In this document: in pieces, positions 34,435-41,345 of the stretch
Numbering within the stretch: position 1 is the first letter of the stretch
How the letters are laid out: each line of letters starts with the position of its first letter
Origin: Lachnospiraceae bacterium
Lineage (GTDB): Bacteria; Bacillota_A; Clostridia; Lachnospirales; Lachnospiraceae
Assembly (NCBI GenBank): GCA_017621115.1
Contig: JAGATU010000079.1
Span: forward strand, 1-41,350
DNA length: 41,350 bases
Direction of reading: 5' to 3'
Position numbers and translations under genes: made by a program
Notes under the pieces: generated by a model
The model's input: only the letters and a program-made list of their open reading frames with translations
What the model was told of the DNA's origin: nothing
Databases searched by the model: none

Positions 34435-35307
34435 TCAGCACTCGTCGGTTTTTGTGTTGCTTGTTTTTCTTCTCCGGCTGTTTGTGATATAGAATTTTTC
34501 CCGTTCCGTTTTTTTATCAAAGAAACAGATGTACTCTTCTTTTCTGATTTTCATTTTTTCCTTATCAATAAGAATAATTGTGATATCCCCTTTGTAGGCA
34601 ATCGAACCTTTTAGAGAGTGCAGCATATCGTAATTTTCTTCCTTGAAGGTCGCCAGCGTAATTCTCCGGTTTTCGTTCGGTTTTACAAATAGGATATTTG
34701 CAAGCAGAGGTTTTACGGTATTGAGGTTTTTGTGCACCATCTCGTCATTAATGATGGTAAAGCATAAATTCTTACCATTTATATGTGCGTTGTTTTGCAA
34801 AGTGAAGCTGAAGTCTGGAATGTAAAAAAGTCCGGATTCGATTTTTAGATAGTTCTTTTTTATTATAAAGCCATTTTCCCGGAGCACGTAACTGATAATG
34901 GCATCCGCGCATTTTACCTCTTCCTGTTTCGCTTTCTGTGCACTCAGATAATTTTGGTAAAGCTGCATTCTTTTTAGTAAGCGTTCGTTATGATTATCGT
35001 CTTTCATATCACGATTGTCAAATACTATATCCGGTTTCGGTGGCTGTTCACTACTTGCAGTAATATATCCTGCTGCCAACATCAGTTCTTCACACGTAAT
35101 GCCATTTTGAGGTTTTGCTTCCGGTGCTGTTAATAACCGAATGGTATCAGGACTGATCTTTACCTGTTTATTAATGTATTTACTTAATGACCCCGGTGAG
35201 ACCTTTGCGTCCCTGGCTAATTCTCTGTTCGTTCTTTTCCCGCGAAGGGCAATGATTAAAGATGAGATTGTTTCCAGTTCTGCCGTTTTCTGATTTATAA
35301 CGTCCAT
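34435..35307 (-). CDS. XRE-type HTH regulator with unknown C-terminal domain (290 aa)
   Basis: Residues 26-60 (TNRELARDAKVSPGSLSKYI...ISPDTIRLLT) are a clear XRE-type helix-turn-helix. A linker leads to residues 115-290, which include KCADAIISYVLRENGF, YIPDFSF and CFTIINDE. This order (helix, then strand with a D, then strand) is reminiscent of a restriction-endonuclease-like fold, but I cannot confirm it. AAAGGAGG lies 11 bases before the ATG. The gene is divergent from the 663-aa gene, and one copy of the shared palindrome (35389-35404) sits at its own promoter, so autoregulation is likely. It is the best candidate in the window for the protein that reads copies A, B and C. Confidence 0.8.
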   Translation of the reverse strand: MDVINQKTAELETISSLIIALRGKRTNRELARDAKVSPGSLSKYINKQVKISPDTIRLLTAPEAKPQNGITCEELMLAAGYITASSEQPPKPDIVFDNRDMKDDNHNERLLKRMQLYQNYLSAQKAKQEEVKCADAIISYVLRENGFIIKKNYLKIESGLFYIPDFSFTLQNNAHINGKNLCFTIINDEMVHKNLNTVKPLLANILFVKPNENRRITLATFKEENYDMLHSLKGSIAYKGDITIILIDKEKMKIRKEEYICFFDKKTEREKFYITNSRRRKTSNTKTDEC

Positions 35308-35353
35308 TTCGTATAAAAGCCTCCTTTCCTAAAATCACTCTTTCTTTTCTGAT

Positions 35354-35382
35354 AATGTATCATTTTTGTGGCACAAAATCAA
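35354..35382 (-). promoter_or_regulatory. Promoter of the XRE regulator gene
   Basis: On the minus strand TTGATT (35377-35382), 17 bp, then TACATT (35354-35359). It stands in the same relation to palindrome copy B as the promoter at 34302-34330 does to copy A. Confidence 0.65.
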
Positions 35383-35388
35383 GCGGAA

Positions 35389-35404
35389 ATTTCACGAAAG
35401 AAAC
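35389..35404. promoter_or_regulatory. Shared palindromic operator, copy B
   Basis: GTTTCTTTCGTGAAAT on the minus strand, 6 bp (TTCCGC) upstream of the -35 box at 35377-35382. It lies between the divergent XRE and 663-aa genes and could influence both. Confidence 0.7.
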
Positions 35405-35491
35405 ACAGTTTAAAAATACAACACAAAAATAAAAAGGTAGTTGATTTTTTTATAAAAATAATACAAACTTATCACATAAGGAGATGATGCG

Positions 35492-37483
35492 ATGGCACAG
35501 ATATATAGTGATCCACCCTGTATTTCAGAAATTGTAAAAGAATTAAAGCCAAATTCTGATAAGAGAAAGGCACAGTTTTTACTTGCATATCTCTACTATT
35601 TAGAGCAGAACCAGATTGCGGACTATGATATTATCCGTGAAAAAATAGAACACTTGTCTGCCATCAGGCAGGAACAGTCAGACTATACAAAAAGAAATGA
35701 CTTTTTTTATTTCAGAAAAAAGAATCATTATTTTTCCGATCACAATTCTTTTGTACGCTTTCGGAATATGCTGATAGAAATTGCCGTAGAACAGCTTTCT
35801 TTTAAGGGATTGTTGCGCCTTCAAGATAAAAAGCTAGGGCTGTGTCATAACTGTCCTTATAAAAACAGTTACCGTGATACTTTAAAGGAGCAGAAACAAT
35901 TACTGGGCTTATTGACCGTTCATACCGCAGAAACGAAATCCATTCTCTGGGATACCGAAAATAATATTTTAAATTGTCAGAATGTGGGTGGTATTACTAA
36001 TATAGAAGAAATCTTTTCGCATTTTACTTCCATAGCTGATATTTTTCCGAATGCCAAAAAAGACTACTACCCTCTATATGCCTGTTATGCAAAAGCCATA
36101 CTTTCATCAGATACTTATATTATGTCCGGGTTTCTCTTTGATTTATTCGCCTATTGCGAAAAAGCATTTGCAGAAGAATTAAAAAAAGCAGGTGTCACGC
36201 AGAAGGTATGTGGTAACGAGCCGTCCTATATACATACTATTTTTGAATATTTGTCAAATCTTGGAGCCGCTGCGTTACATGATGAAGATGAAAAAAATAT
36301 CTCCTCTTTTTGTATGGAATTATTGCAGAATTTCCAAAAGAAAGAGTCTTATCAGAACGCATGGGATATTGACGCTACACCTGCTTATGAATTGTCAAAA
36401 GAAATTAACATACCCATTGCAAAGACTTTAGAAACACAGCAGATGGATGTTTTTCAAGGCATTGTTAATACGTCGGAGTTAGAAGAACATGTTGGTGTCG
36501 AAACCATTTCCGAACAGGATAGCATTTCTTCTGACACTTTATTTATATCAAATGAGGAACGTTTTTTCTTTCCTTATCTATTAAAGGAAGAGGAAATTTT
36601 ACAGTATCAGGATATCAGCAGCGAACCTTCTCTTATTGATAAGGTGTGTTCTGTTTCTGAAAATTCTGGTTATCTGTATGTGAGCTGTGCTATTGTAAAT
36701 GAACATCAGGCGTTTTTGTTTCTGCAGATAAAAAACCAATTATACCGACTATTATGTGCAGAACACGATACCATAAAGCGCATCTTTTTGAATAAAAAAA
36801 TCATGGTTTTTTCTTCTTCTCCCTATGCCATTTATACCGCTTTGTTATGGTGCGGACTTTCATTGAGAGAGTGCGTCTTTCCAATTTTAGAGTTTTTGGA
36901 CGACACTTTTCCTTATGAAAAATTGGAATATCATTTGTCTGACGGTGCCTATTATACGTCTTTTTTGGAAGAGAATATTTCCTCTTTTCTGTCCAAAAAA
37001 GATACTTATTTACCTTTGTGCAAACTACATTATTTTTACTCTTTTAGTTATTTTCGGGAACGATATTTTTCCTGTGATAGAAAATTATGCTCACCTTTTT
37101 TGGTGTGGTACGATACTGAAAATCATCATTCCTATTTGCAAAAATTTGATCTTGCAAGTGTTTCTGCAAAGTGCTCCGGAAAGATATTATGTTGTGAATT
37201 GGAGAGCAAAATGTCGTCTGATTTTGCAAACGAAATATCGAACATTATAGATGCACTTTTGATTTTGTTAGTTGACAGAGGAGATGTCAGACTGCGTTAT
37301 ATTACACTCGTGGAACGAGGCGAACATTATATAAAATTCTTTTCACCATCCTATGTGTGTGAATATTTTTCAACGCATATCATCACAGATCTGTTACGTC
37401 TCGGTAAAGAATTTCACGTACCAGAACTGCAAGTTCGTTTTACATCCGAAGAAATTATCAAGCGTGTAGAGAGTGGTAAATAA
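35492..37483 (+). CDS. Unknown 663-aa cytoplasmic protein
   Basis: Not recognised. The N-terminal 110 residues look helical (RKAQFLLAYLYYLEQNQIADYDIIREKIEHL). A C-H-N-C pair (C118, C121) could bind metal if paired with other cysteines further on. The middle (330-370) is acidic and probably a linker. The C-terminal half has alternating hydrophobic strands such as SGYLYVSCAIVNEHQAFLFLQIKNQLYRLLC and IKRIFLNKKIMVFSSSPYAIY, which may be a nuclease- or polymerase-like alpha/beta core, but no catalytic motif is evident. AAGGAGATGATG lies just before the ATG. It is divergent from the XRE regulator and followed by a terminator overlapping its stop codon. Placed just before the iteron-like array, it might take part in replication or maintenance; that is inference. 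Confidence 0.75.
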   Translation: MAQIYSDPPCISEIVKELKPNSDKRKAQFLLAYLYYLEQNQIADYDIIREKIEHLSAIRQEQSDYTKRNDFFYFRKKNHYFSDHNSFVRFRNMLIEIAVEQLSFKGLLRLQDKKLGLCHNCPYKNSYRDTLKEQKQLLGLLTVHTAETKSILWDTENNILNCQNVGGITNIEEIFSHFTSIADIFPNAKKDYYPLYACYAKAILSSDTYIMSGFLFDLFAYCEKAFAEELKKAGVTQKVCGNEPSYIHTIFEYLSNLGAAALHDEDEKNISSFCMELLQNFQKKESYQNAWDIDATPAYELSKEINIPIAKTLETQQMDVFQGIVNTSELEEHVGVETISEQDSISSDTLFISNEERFFFPYLLKEEEILQYQDISSEPSLIDKVCSVSENSGYLYVSCAIVNEHQAFLFLQIKNQLYRLLCAEHDTIKRIFLNKKIMVFSSSPYAIYTALLWCGLSLRECVFPILEFLDDTFPYEKLEYHLSDGAYYTSFLEENISSFLSKKDTYLPLCKLHYFYSFSYFRERYFSCDRKLCSPFLVWYDTENHHSYLQKFDLASVSAKCSGKILCCELESKMSSDFANEISNIIDALLILLVDRGDVRLRYITLVERGEHYIKFFSPSYVCEYFSTHIITDLLRLGKEFHVPELQVRFTSEEIIKRVESGK

Positions 37484-37499
37484 ACCACTCTCTTTTTTT
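37469..37499 (+). terminator. Terminator overlapping the stop of the 663-aa gene
   Basis: GAGAGTGG (37469-37476) pairs with CCACTCTC (37485-37492) around an 8-base loop that contains the TAA stop. Seven T follow. Translation of the last codons and termination are therefore physically linked. Confidence 0.9.
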
Positions 37500-37971
37500 G
37501 AAAAACATTTAAAGCGTATCTTTACAGCCATAACATAAAACAGCTGTTACATTGTCCAACAACCTGTCCGACAACTCATCCAACAACCAGTCTAACAATT
37601 CCTCATAAAGCACGGTTTTTTAACTGTCCAACAACCTATCCAACAACTTTTAGCAAAAAGTACCCCTAAAGCATTGCTATTACTAGGTTTATAAAGATTT
37701 GCAGATAGCCGACAATTCTTTTTAAAAACCTTTAAAACTTACCCTCTTTTTGTAGATACGAAATGAAGTATCAAATATTATCCCGAATAAACTTTTTCTT
37801 TCCTTTCTGTTTTTCTCATTTTTGCTTGTCTTTGTTCCGGTATTTGTTTATGATGTAGATAGTATCTTGAACCTGTTTTATCCCATATACTTCTTAGATA
37901 AAACTCTGATATATCACTTGTGCTGCTTCTTTTCTTTTTATGAAAAGTATCTTGAATATTTATGAAAGAAG
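37500..37971. other. 472-bp non-coding region with iteron-like repeats
   Basis: No gene seen. It holds the 12-bp repeat array (37554-37648), an AT-rich segment (37680-37800) and an 11-bp direct repeat AGTATCTTGAA (37861-37871 and 37946-37956). Repeats plus an AT-rich stretch next to a replication-relaxation gene are the layout expected of a replication or partition site. Confidence 0.55.
37554..37648 (+). repeat. Iteron-like array of 12-bp repeats
   Basis: Six copies of [GA]TCCAACAACC+1 start at 37554, 37566, 37578, 37590, 37626 and 37638. The period is exactly 12 bp. The gap between copies 4 and 5 (36 bp) is three periods, so the second block stays in register. Copies 1 and 5 are identical; 2, 4 and 6 carry one or two changes. 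Iterons of plasmid origins or partition sites have this form. Confidence 0.7.
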
Positions 37972-39558
37972 ATGAAACTTATGGATTTTTATTTTGAAGA
38001 AATCAACAAAGAAGTTTTGCAAAAAGACATCCTGTCAAACCAGGATGAAGAGAACCTACTGTCTGTAAACAACCTTTCCATGCAGTACGATATTTTGTAT
38101 CTTATTTGCAACGTACCGTTTTTCAATGCAGCTTCTTTGTATGAGATATTTGCATTTTGCGAGAAGAAAAACAGTGTCGCAAAAACGGTTGAGAGACTGT
38201 TACAGAAGGGCTATGTTAAGACACTGAAAGTGCCAAAGCATTCTGATAACTACACGACACTTTTTTATATCACAGATAAAGGATACCAGTTTGTCAGCAG
38301 TTACTATCCGAACTGCCTTCCTTACAAGAAGAAATCGGGGAAGAATTTGGAAAAGATTGGTGTGCACGATTATGGTGTCGGCTATTCTTATCTGACTTAT
38401 TTACACTCTCCTTTTTTGGTAACACCAGAATACGAAGCGGCAAACACGCTCAACAGAAAGTATATGAGTGACACGAAGGCCATGACAAACAGCGTCCGTC
38501 ACGATGCCATTCTTACCCTGCGTGAAAAGGACACGCAGCAGTTTTATGCCCGGGCTTATATCGAACATGATACCGGAACCGAGACCGCATCCACGCTCTG
38601 TTATAAAATTTTATCCTATGCCGATTTGGGTATCACATCCGCAAACCACCATGGGGATATTCTGCATTTTGTATTCCGCCGCCCTTATGCCCAGACACCT
38701 TCTAAGTTTTCCTTCCATCAGACCAAGAAGCTATTGGACCTTTTAGGCGACGGGGAACTCCTTACAGAACTGTATCGGAAAAACCTTTCTGCCGATCTGC
38801 TTTTGCTCACGAAAGAATTACTGGCTCTTCCGGATGCAAACCTTGCAGGTGGCACAAGGGAAGATTTGCTCTCTTACCATAAACGGCTCATGGACTGTCA
38901 GGAACCATCTTATATCCTGTACTGCAAAAATTACCAGCTGTCCTTTTGCTATGCCAGACGCAATCTGATTATTAAGTATTTTATGCGTCACTTGAAAGAA
39001 GAGACTTCAGACTTATACCATCTCTTTTTTGATATCCGGAGAGGCTTTCGTATCACGGCTAGTGGATGCGCTACTCTTACGGATGATCTGCCTTATTTTT
39101 ATATGGAACAATACCCGGAAGAGATTGTACGCTACGAAATGTTACTATCTTCCCTTTTGGGAAGTCCGACGGAATACCTGTGTCACAGAAAAGAATATTC
39201 CAATGTCCGGCACGAATCGAAATTGCCGATTTCTTTTTATCATATATTTCACAATGATACTTATGATAAGGATATCTGCATTGAGAATATTTCCCATGAC
39301 CTGTCTTTCTTTTTTAGGATGTACTTTGCCTTAAACGGCACTTATAATAACCGCGACACAAATCTGTTATGGGTGCTTCTTGTGGACAGCTTTGAAGATG
39401 CCTGTTTCTTTGCCGAGGCTTTAAACTTCATGGCGCCATTTGACTTTATTTATGCCTCTTATATGAGCGTGGCATTTTTGACAATCGGGGAAGAAGACTT
39501 TTATATGATCGACAAAGAAAAGCAGAAACATATTATCCACGAAATCCGCGAATACTAG
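37972..39558 (+). CDS. Replication-relaxation family protein (528 aa)
   Basis: Residues 35-110 form a winged helix (MQYDILYLICNVPFFNAASLYEIF...VERLLQKGYV...YITDKGYQFV). Residues 130-240 carry the family core: R176-H-D-A, then IEHDTGTETASTLCYKILSYADL with E198, D200, E204, K212 and Y216. This matches the Replic_Relax pattern of a PD-(D/E)XK-like fold with E-x-D-x-G-T-E. The family is found on plasmids and conjugative elements and is thought to act in replication or origin relaxation. Residues 330-528 are not recognised. The ribosome site is weak (GAAAGAAG), and an ATG three codons later is an alternative start. The 12-bp repeat array begins 418 bases upstream, which supports a replication or maintenance role. 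Confidence 0.75.
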   Translation: MKLMDFYFEEINKEVLQKDILSNQDEENLLSVNNLSMQYDILYLICNVPFFNAASLYEIFAFCEKKNSVAKTVERLLQKGYVKTLKVPKHSDNYTTLFYITDKGYQFVSSYYPNCLPYKKKSGKNLEKIGVHDYGVGYSYLTYLHSPFLVTPEYEAANTLNRKYMSDTKAMTNSVRHDAILTLREKDTQQFYARAYIEHDTGTETASTLCYKILSYADLGITSANHHGDILHFVFRRPYAQTPSKFSFHQTKKLLDLLGDGELLTELYRKNLSADLLLLTKELLALPDANLAGGTREDLLSYHKRLMDCQEPSYILYCKNYQLSFCYARRNLIIKYFMRHLKEETSDLYHLFFDIRRGFRITASGCATLTDDLPYFYMEQYPEEIVRYEMLLSSLLGSPTEYLCHRKEYSNVRHESKLPISFYHIFHNDTYDKDICIENISHDLSFFFRMYFALNGTYNNRDTNLLWVLLVDSFEDACFFAEALNFMAPFDFIYASYMSVAFLTIGEEDFYMIDKEKQKHIIHEIREY

Positions 39559-39568
39559 TCATGCGAAA

Positions 39569-39584
39569 ATTTCACAAAAGAAAC
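39569..39584. promoter_or_regulatory. Shared palindromic operator, copy C
   Basis: ATTTCACAAAAGAAAC on the plus strand. Read on the minus strand it is GTTTCTTTTGTGAAAT, then 6 bp (TTTCGC), then ATGACT: the same order and spacing as copies A and B. On the plus strand it lies 9 bp before the toxin promoter. It may therefore act on the toxin, on an antisense promoter into the previous gene, or on both. Confidence 0.6.
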
Positions 39585-39593
39585 TGTGTGAAC

Positions 39594-39623
39594 TTGTAAA
39601 AATATAAATATATGTGGTAAGAT
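39594..39623 (+). promoter_or_regulatory. Probable promoter of the small toxin mRNA
   Basis: TTGTAA (39594-39599), 18 bp, then TAAGAT (39618-39623). The start would be near 39630, giving a leader of about 85 bases. In that leader CCTCCC (39657-39662) can pair with GGGAGG of the ribosome site (39699-39704), and GCAC (39636-39639) with GTGC (39707-39710). Confidence 0.5.
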
Positions 39624-39713
39624 ATTATTAGGAAAGCACTCACGACAGGGTGACAGCCTCCCGGGTTTATGCTACCGGTTTATCGGAATACATAAGAAGG
39701 GAGGTGGTGCGAT

Positions 39714-39833
39714 ATGATGACCTCATATGAAATTCTTTCGATTTTTATTGAGATATTAGCCTTACTGATATCTTTTGGCAGTTTGATTATCGTATTGCTT
39801 ACCTTTCTCGATAAGAGAAATAAGCGAAAATAA
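39714..39833 (+). CDS. Holin-like small hydrophobic toxin (39 aa), type I TA candidate
   Basis: The product is one membrane helix between MMTSYEILSIF and the basic tail LDKRNKRK, the pattern of the putative holin-like toxin (Hol_Tox) family of small Firmicute peptides. These are regarded as type I toxins that act at the cytoplasmic membrane. GGGAGG lies 9 bases before the ATG. An upstream CCTCCC can sequester that ribosome site, a common safeguard in type I toxin mRNAs. Downstream (39838-39930) are three hairpins. A consensus promoter on the opposite strand (39940-39968) would make an antisense RNA over the mRNA 3' end. Too short for most gene callers, but all parts of the locus agree. Confidence 0.75.
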   Translation: MMTSYEILSIFIEILALLISFGSLIIVLLTFLDKRNKRK

Positions 39834-39933
39834 AAATGCCTATCCTGTCTGACCCACAGGATAGGCGGTGTCCGTAAGGACATTTAAACCTTAAACTCGG
39901 GGCATCCACCTTTGGAGTGGGTGCTTTCTGTTT
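39830..39933 (-). ncRNA. Predicted antisense RNA antitoxin
   Basis: The promoter at 39940-39968 should start a minus-strand RNA near 39933. The RNA folds as a hairpin at 39902-39926 (GCACCCAC/GTGGATGC type), a small one, TGTCC-GTAA-GGACA (39869-39882), and an 11-bp perfect stem (39838-39848/39856-39866). The last stem is followed on this strand by ATTTTTATTTT, a terminator. The whole RNA is complementary to the 3' untranslated part of the toxin mRNA, as in the TxpA/RatA and BsrG/SR4 systems. Confidence 0.6.
39902..39930 (+). terminator. Terminator of the toxin mRNA
   Basis: GCATCCAC pairs with GTGGGTGC (one G-U pair) around a 7-base loop, followed by TTTCTGTTT. The overlap with the antisense RNA is at this 3' end. 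Confidence 0.6.
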
Positions 39934-39939
39934 ACTTAG

Positions 39940-39968
39940 ATAATAGCATGTTATCTTTTTTATTTCAA
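39940..39968 (-). promoter_or_regulatory. Antisense RNA promoter
   Basis: On the minus strand TTGAAA (39963-39968), 17 bp, then TATTAT (39940-39945): near-consensus with optimal spacing and stronger than the facing toxin promoter, as expected for an antitoxin RNA. Confidence 0.65.
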
Positions 39969-39976
39969 GAAGTTTT

Positions 39977-40063
39977 ATAGGTTCTGACTTTATTCATCTT
40001 TATACCTTCATCTGTACCTTTGCCGGTCTTTGTTATAAGATTTTCAAGGATAAACGAAAATAG
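39977..40063 (+). pseudogene. Second holin-like toxin, start codon lost (ATA)
   Basis: From 39977 the frame reads (ATA)GSDFIHLYTFIC followed by TFAGLCYKIFKDKRK and stops at TAG 40061-40063. This is the core and basic tail of a second Hol_Tox-type peptide of 28 residues. The codon where ATG is expected is ATA. No ATG, GTG or TTG occurs between it and the upstream in-frame stop at 39944-39946. The ribosome site is poor (AGAAG). An interrupted hairpin (40063-40089) follows, as at intact loci. Most likely a decayed tandem copy; use of ATA as a start cannot be excluded. Confidence 0.6.
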
Positions 40064-40089
40064 CCGCCTACTACCAAATAGTTATCGGC
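40063..40089 (-). terminator. Interrupted hairpin between toxin remnant and HTH gene
   Basis: GCCG/CGGC and ACTA/TAGT pair with a 3-base internal mismatch and a 5-base loop. On the minus strand TATTTTCGTTT follows, so it may end transcription of the 222-aa gene whose stop is at 40113. Confidence 0.4.
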
Positions 40090-40112
40090 CGACCTTGTAA
40101 AAGGTTCGTGTA

Positions 40113-40781
40113 TCAATGTTCTGTATTGAGCTGTTTCTTTTTCTCCAACTGCTTTTTTATCAGACGGTCTACATATTTCATATCATCCTCTAACTGCTTA
40201 TTTGAATGCAAATAGGTATCTTTATGGCTTTTTGTGTGAAAATCGTCTTTTAAGGTGCTTTCTGTGCGTCTCTTATTATCTTTTGTACTGTCCGTGTTCT
40301 TCTTTTTGCTTGCTTTATACAATTTGTTGATTTCGTACTCTTCGCTATGTTCATAGACGGACGGTTTTGTTTCTTTATATTCTTCCTCGGATGCTAAGCA
40401 GACATACTTTCCGAGCCTGAACAAATGAAACTGCTTTAGCATCATGATTTTTACATAATCCGGGCATTTTGCCTTTTCTGCGCACCAGTCTTCCAGTGTT
40501 CTTATCGGGATACAGAATATATGGGAGATTTCTGCTTTTTTCTTTCCGCTTTTTGCTACGATCTGGGATATTGTCATCTGCTGCATTCCAAATATCTTTT
40601 TTGCCATATCGTAGATTTCATCTGCATCCAGATTGGTTTTCTTTAAGTCTTTGGCACAGGCATTGTCGATTTTGATAATTTCATTGGCATAGTGATATGG
40701 GTCTTTATATGCTTTTGCCGTCGTCCACAATTCATGAAACAGCTTGTCGCTAATCACCTTTTTTCTCTTTTTTTCTGCCAT
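40113..40781 (-). CDS. HTH protein with charged C-terminal helix region (222 aa)
   Basis: Residues 69-115 form a helix-turn-helix: QMTISQIVAKSGKKKAEISHIF, then IPIRTLEDWCAEKAKCPDYV. The second part resembles the R-T-[LV]-x-[DN]-W...P-x-Y-V pattern of small Lachnospiraceae DNA-binding proteins and HigA-like antitoxins. The N-terminus is basic and helical. Residues 140-222 are highly charged (KKKNTDSTKDNKRR, VDRLIKKQLEKKKQL) and may form a coiled coil, which would fit a KfrA-like plasmid protein or partition adaptor. AGGGTGATG is just upstream of the ATG. A good promoter (40858-40886) and a palindrome in the leader (40830-40844) suggest autoregulation. Confidence 0.75.
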   Translation of the reverse strand: MAEKKRKKVISDKLFHELWTTAKAYKDPYHYANEIIKIDNACAKDLKKTNLDADEIYDMAKKIFGMQQMTISQIVAKSGKKKAEISHIFCIPIRTLEDWCAEKAKCPDYVKIMMLKQFHLFRLGKYVCLASEEEYKETKPSVYEHSEEYEINKLYKASKKKNTDSTKDNKRRTESTLKDDFHTKSHKDTYLHSNKQLEDDMKYVDRLIKKQLEKKKQLNTEH

Positions 40782-40829
40782 TTACATCACCCTTTATGTT
40801 TCACGGTTTTTCTTTCTTTTTCATTTTTA

Positions 40830-40844
40830 CCACGTGTTCCGTGG
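40830..40844. promoter_or_regulatory. Palindrome in the leader of the HTH gene
   Basis: CCACG-TGTTC-CGTGG, a perfect 5-bp arm palindrome just downstream of the predicted start site (about 40851). Related GTTTCACGGTTTTT boxes lie at about 40798-40811 and 40927-40940. The group looks like operator sites flanking the promoter. Confidence 0.5.
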
Positions 40845-40857
40845 TTTAATTATTTAT

Positions 40858-40886
40858 AGTATACCCTTATTTGTCACATTCTGCAA
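40858..40886 (-). promoter_or_regulatory. Promoter of the 222-aa HTH gene
   Basis: On the minus strand TTGCAG (40881-40886), 17 bp, then TATACT (40858-40863). The leader is about 70 bases. Confidence 0.65.
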
Positions 40887-41000
40887 TGTTTTAATAATTA
40901 TTTCAAATGGCATGTTTTATATCAATGTTTCACGGTTTTTTCTTCTATCTAGCAGCAGGACTTATTTTTTCTGTTTCTTAGTTCGCATATAGATCTTTTA

Positions 41001-41070
41001 TCACTACTACTACCGCCACTGCTACTACTACTGCTACTATTATTTTGCAAATACTACTACCCTACTGCCG
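41001..41070 (+). repeat. ACT/GCT triplet-repeat run
   Basis: Runs of ACT with scattered GCT and GCC units (ACTACTACTACC, GCTACTACTACTGCTACT, ACTACTACC) fill most of this stretch. It is non-coding on both strands as far as I can see. Confidence 0.7.
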
Positions 41071-41188
41071 ACTTTCCCTATTAGTTTCCCGGAACGGACC
41101 GGATTTTTCTTTTTCTTTCCGTTTTCCGCCCTTTTTCTTATGTTTTTTCCTACAAGGTTACATCCGTTCGTTTTATCACTGTTTTTAG

Positions 41189-41345
41189 TATAATATATTA
41201 TATAATATATTATATGTTACATTTTTAAATTACCTGTTTTGATAGCGTTTCCAGTATTTTTGCGCTTCCATTGCGCATACAGGCCGTTTTTATGTGTTAT
41301 GTGATAGATTATATTATCTAATATATTATATATTATAATATATTT
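41189..41345. repeat. AT-only palindromes
   Basis: The 14-bp palindrome TATAATATATTATA occurs twice, end to end with overlap, at about 41189-41215. A related AT-only inverted-repeat stretch lies at about 41310-41345. Such DNA melts easily or can form cruciforms, as in origins; AT-rich noise is the alternative. Confidence 0.5.

Noticed and set aside
37554..37648. CRISPR array
   Set aside because: Units are 12 bp in direct contact, without spacers, and there are no cas genes.
40744..40992. 82-codon hydrophobic plus-strand frame
   Set aside because: Overlaps the start, promoter and operators of the 222-aa gene; hydrophobicity follows from T-rich sequence opposite A-rich coding and leader DNA.
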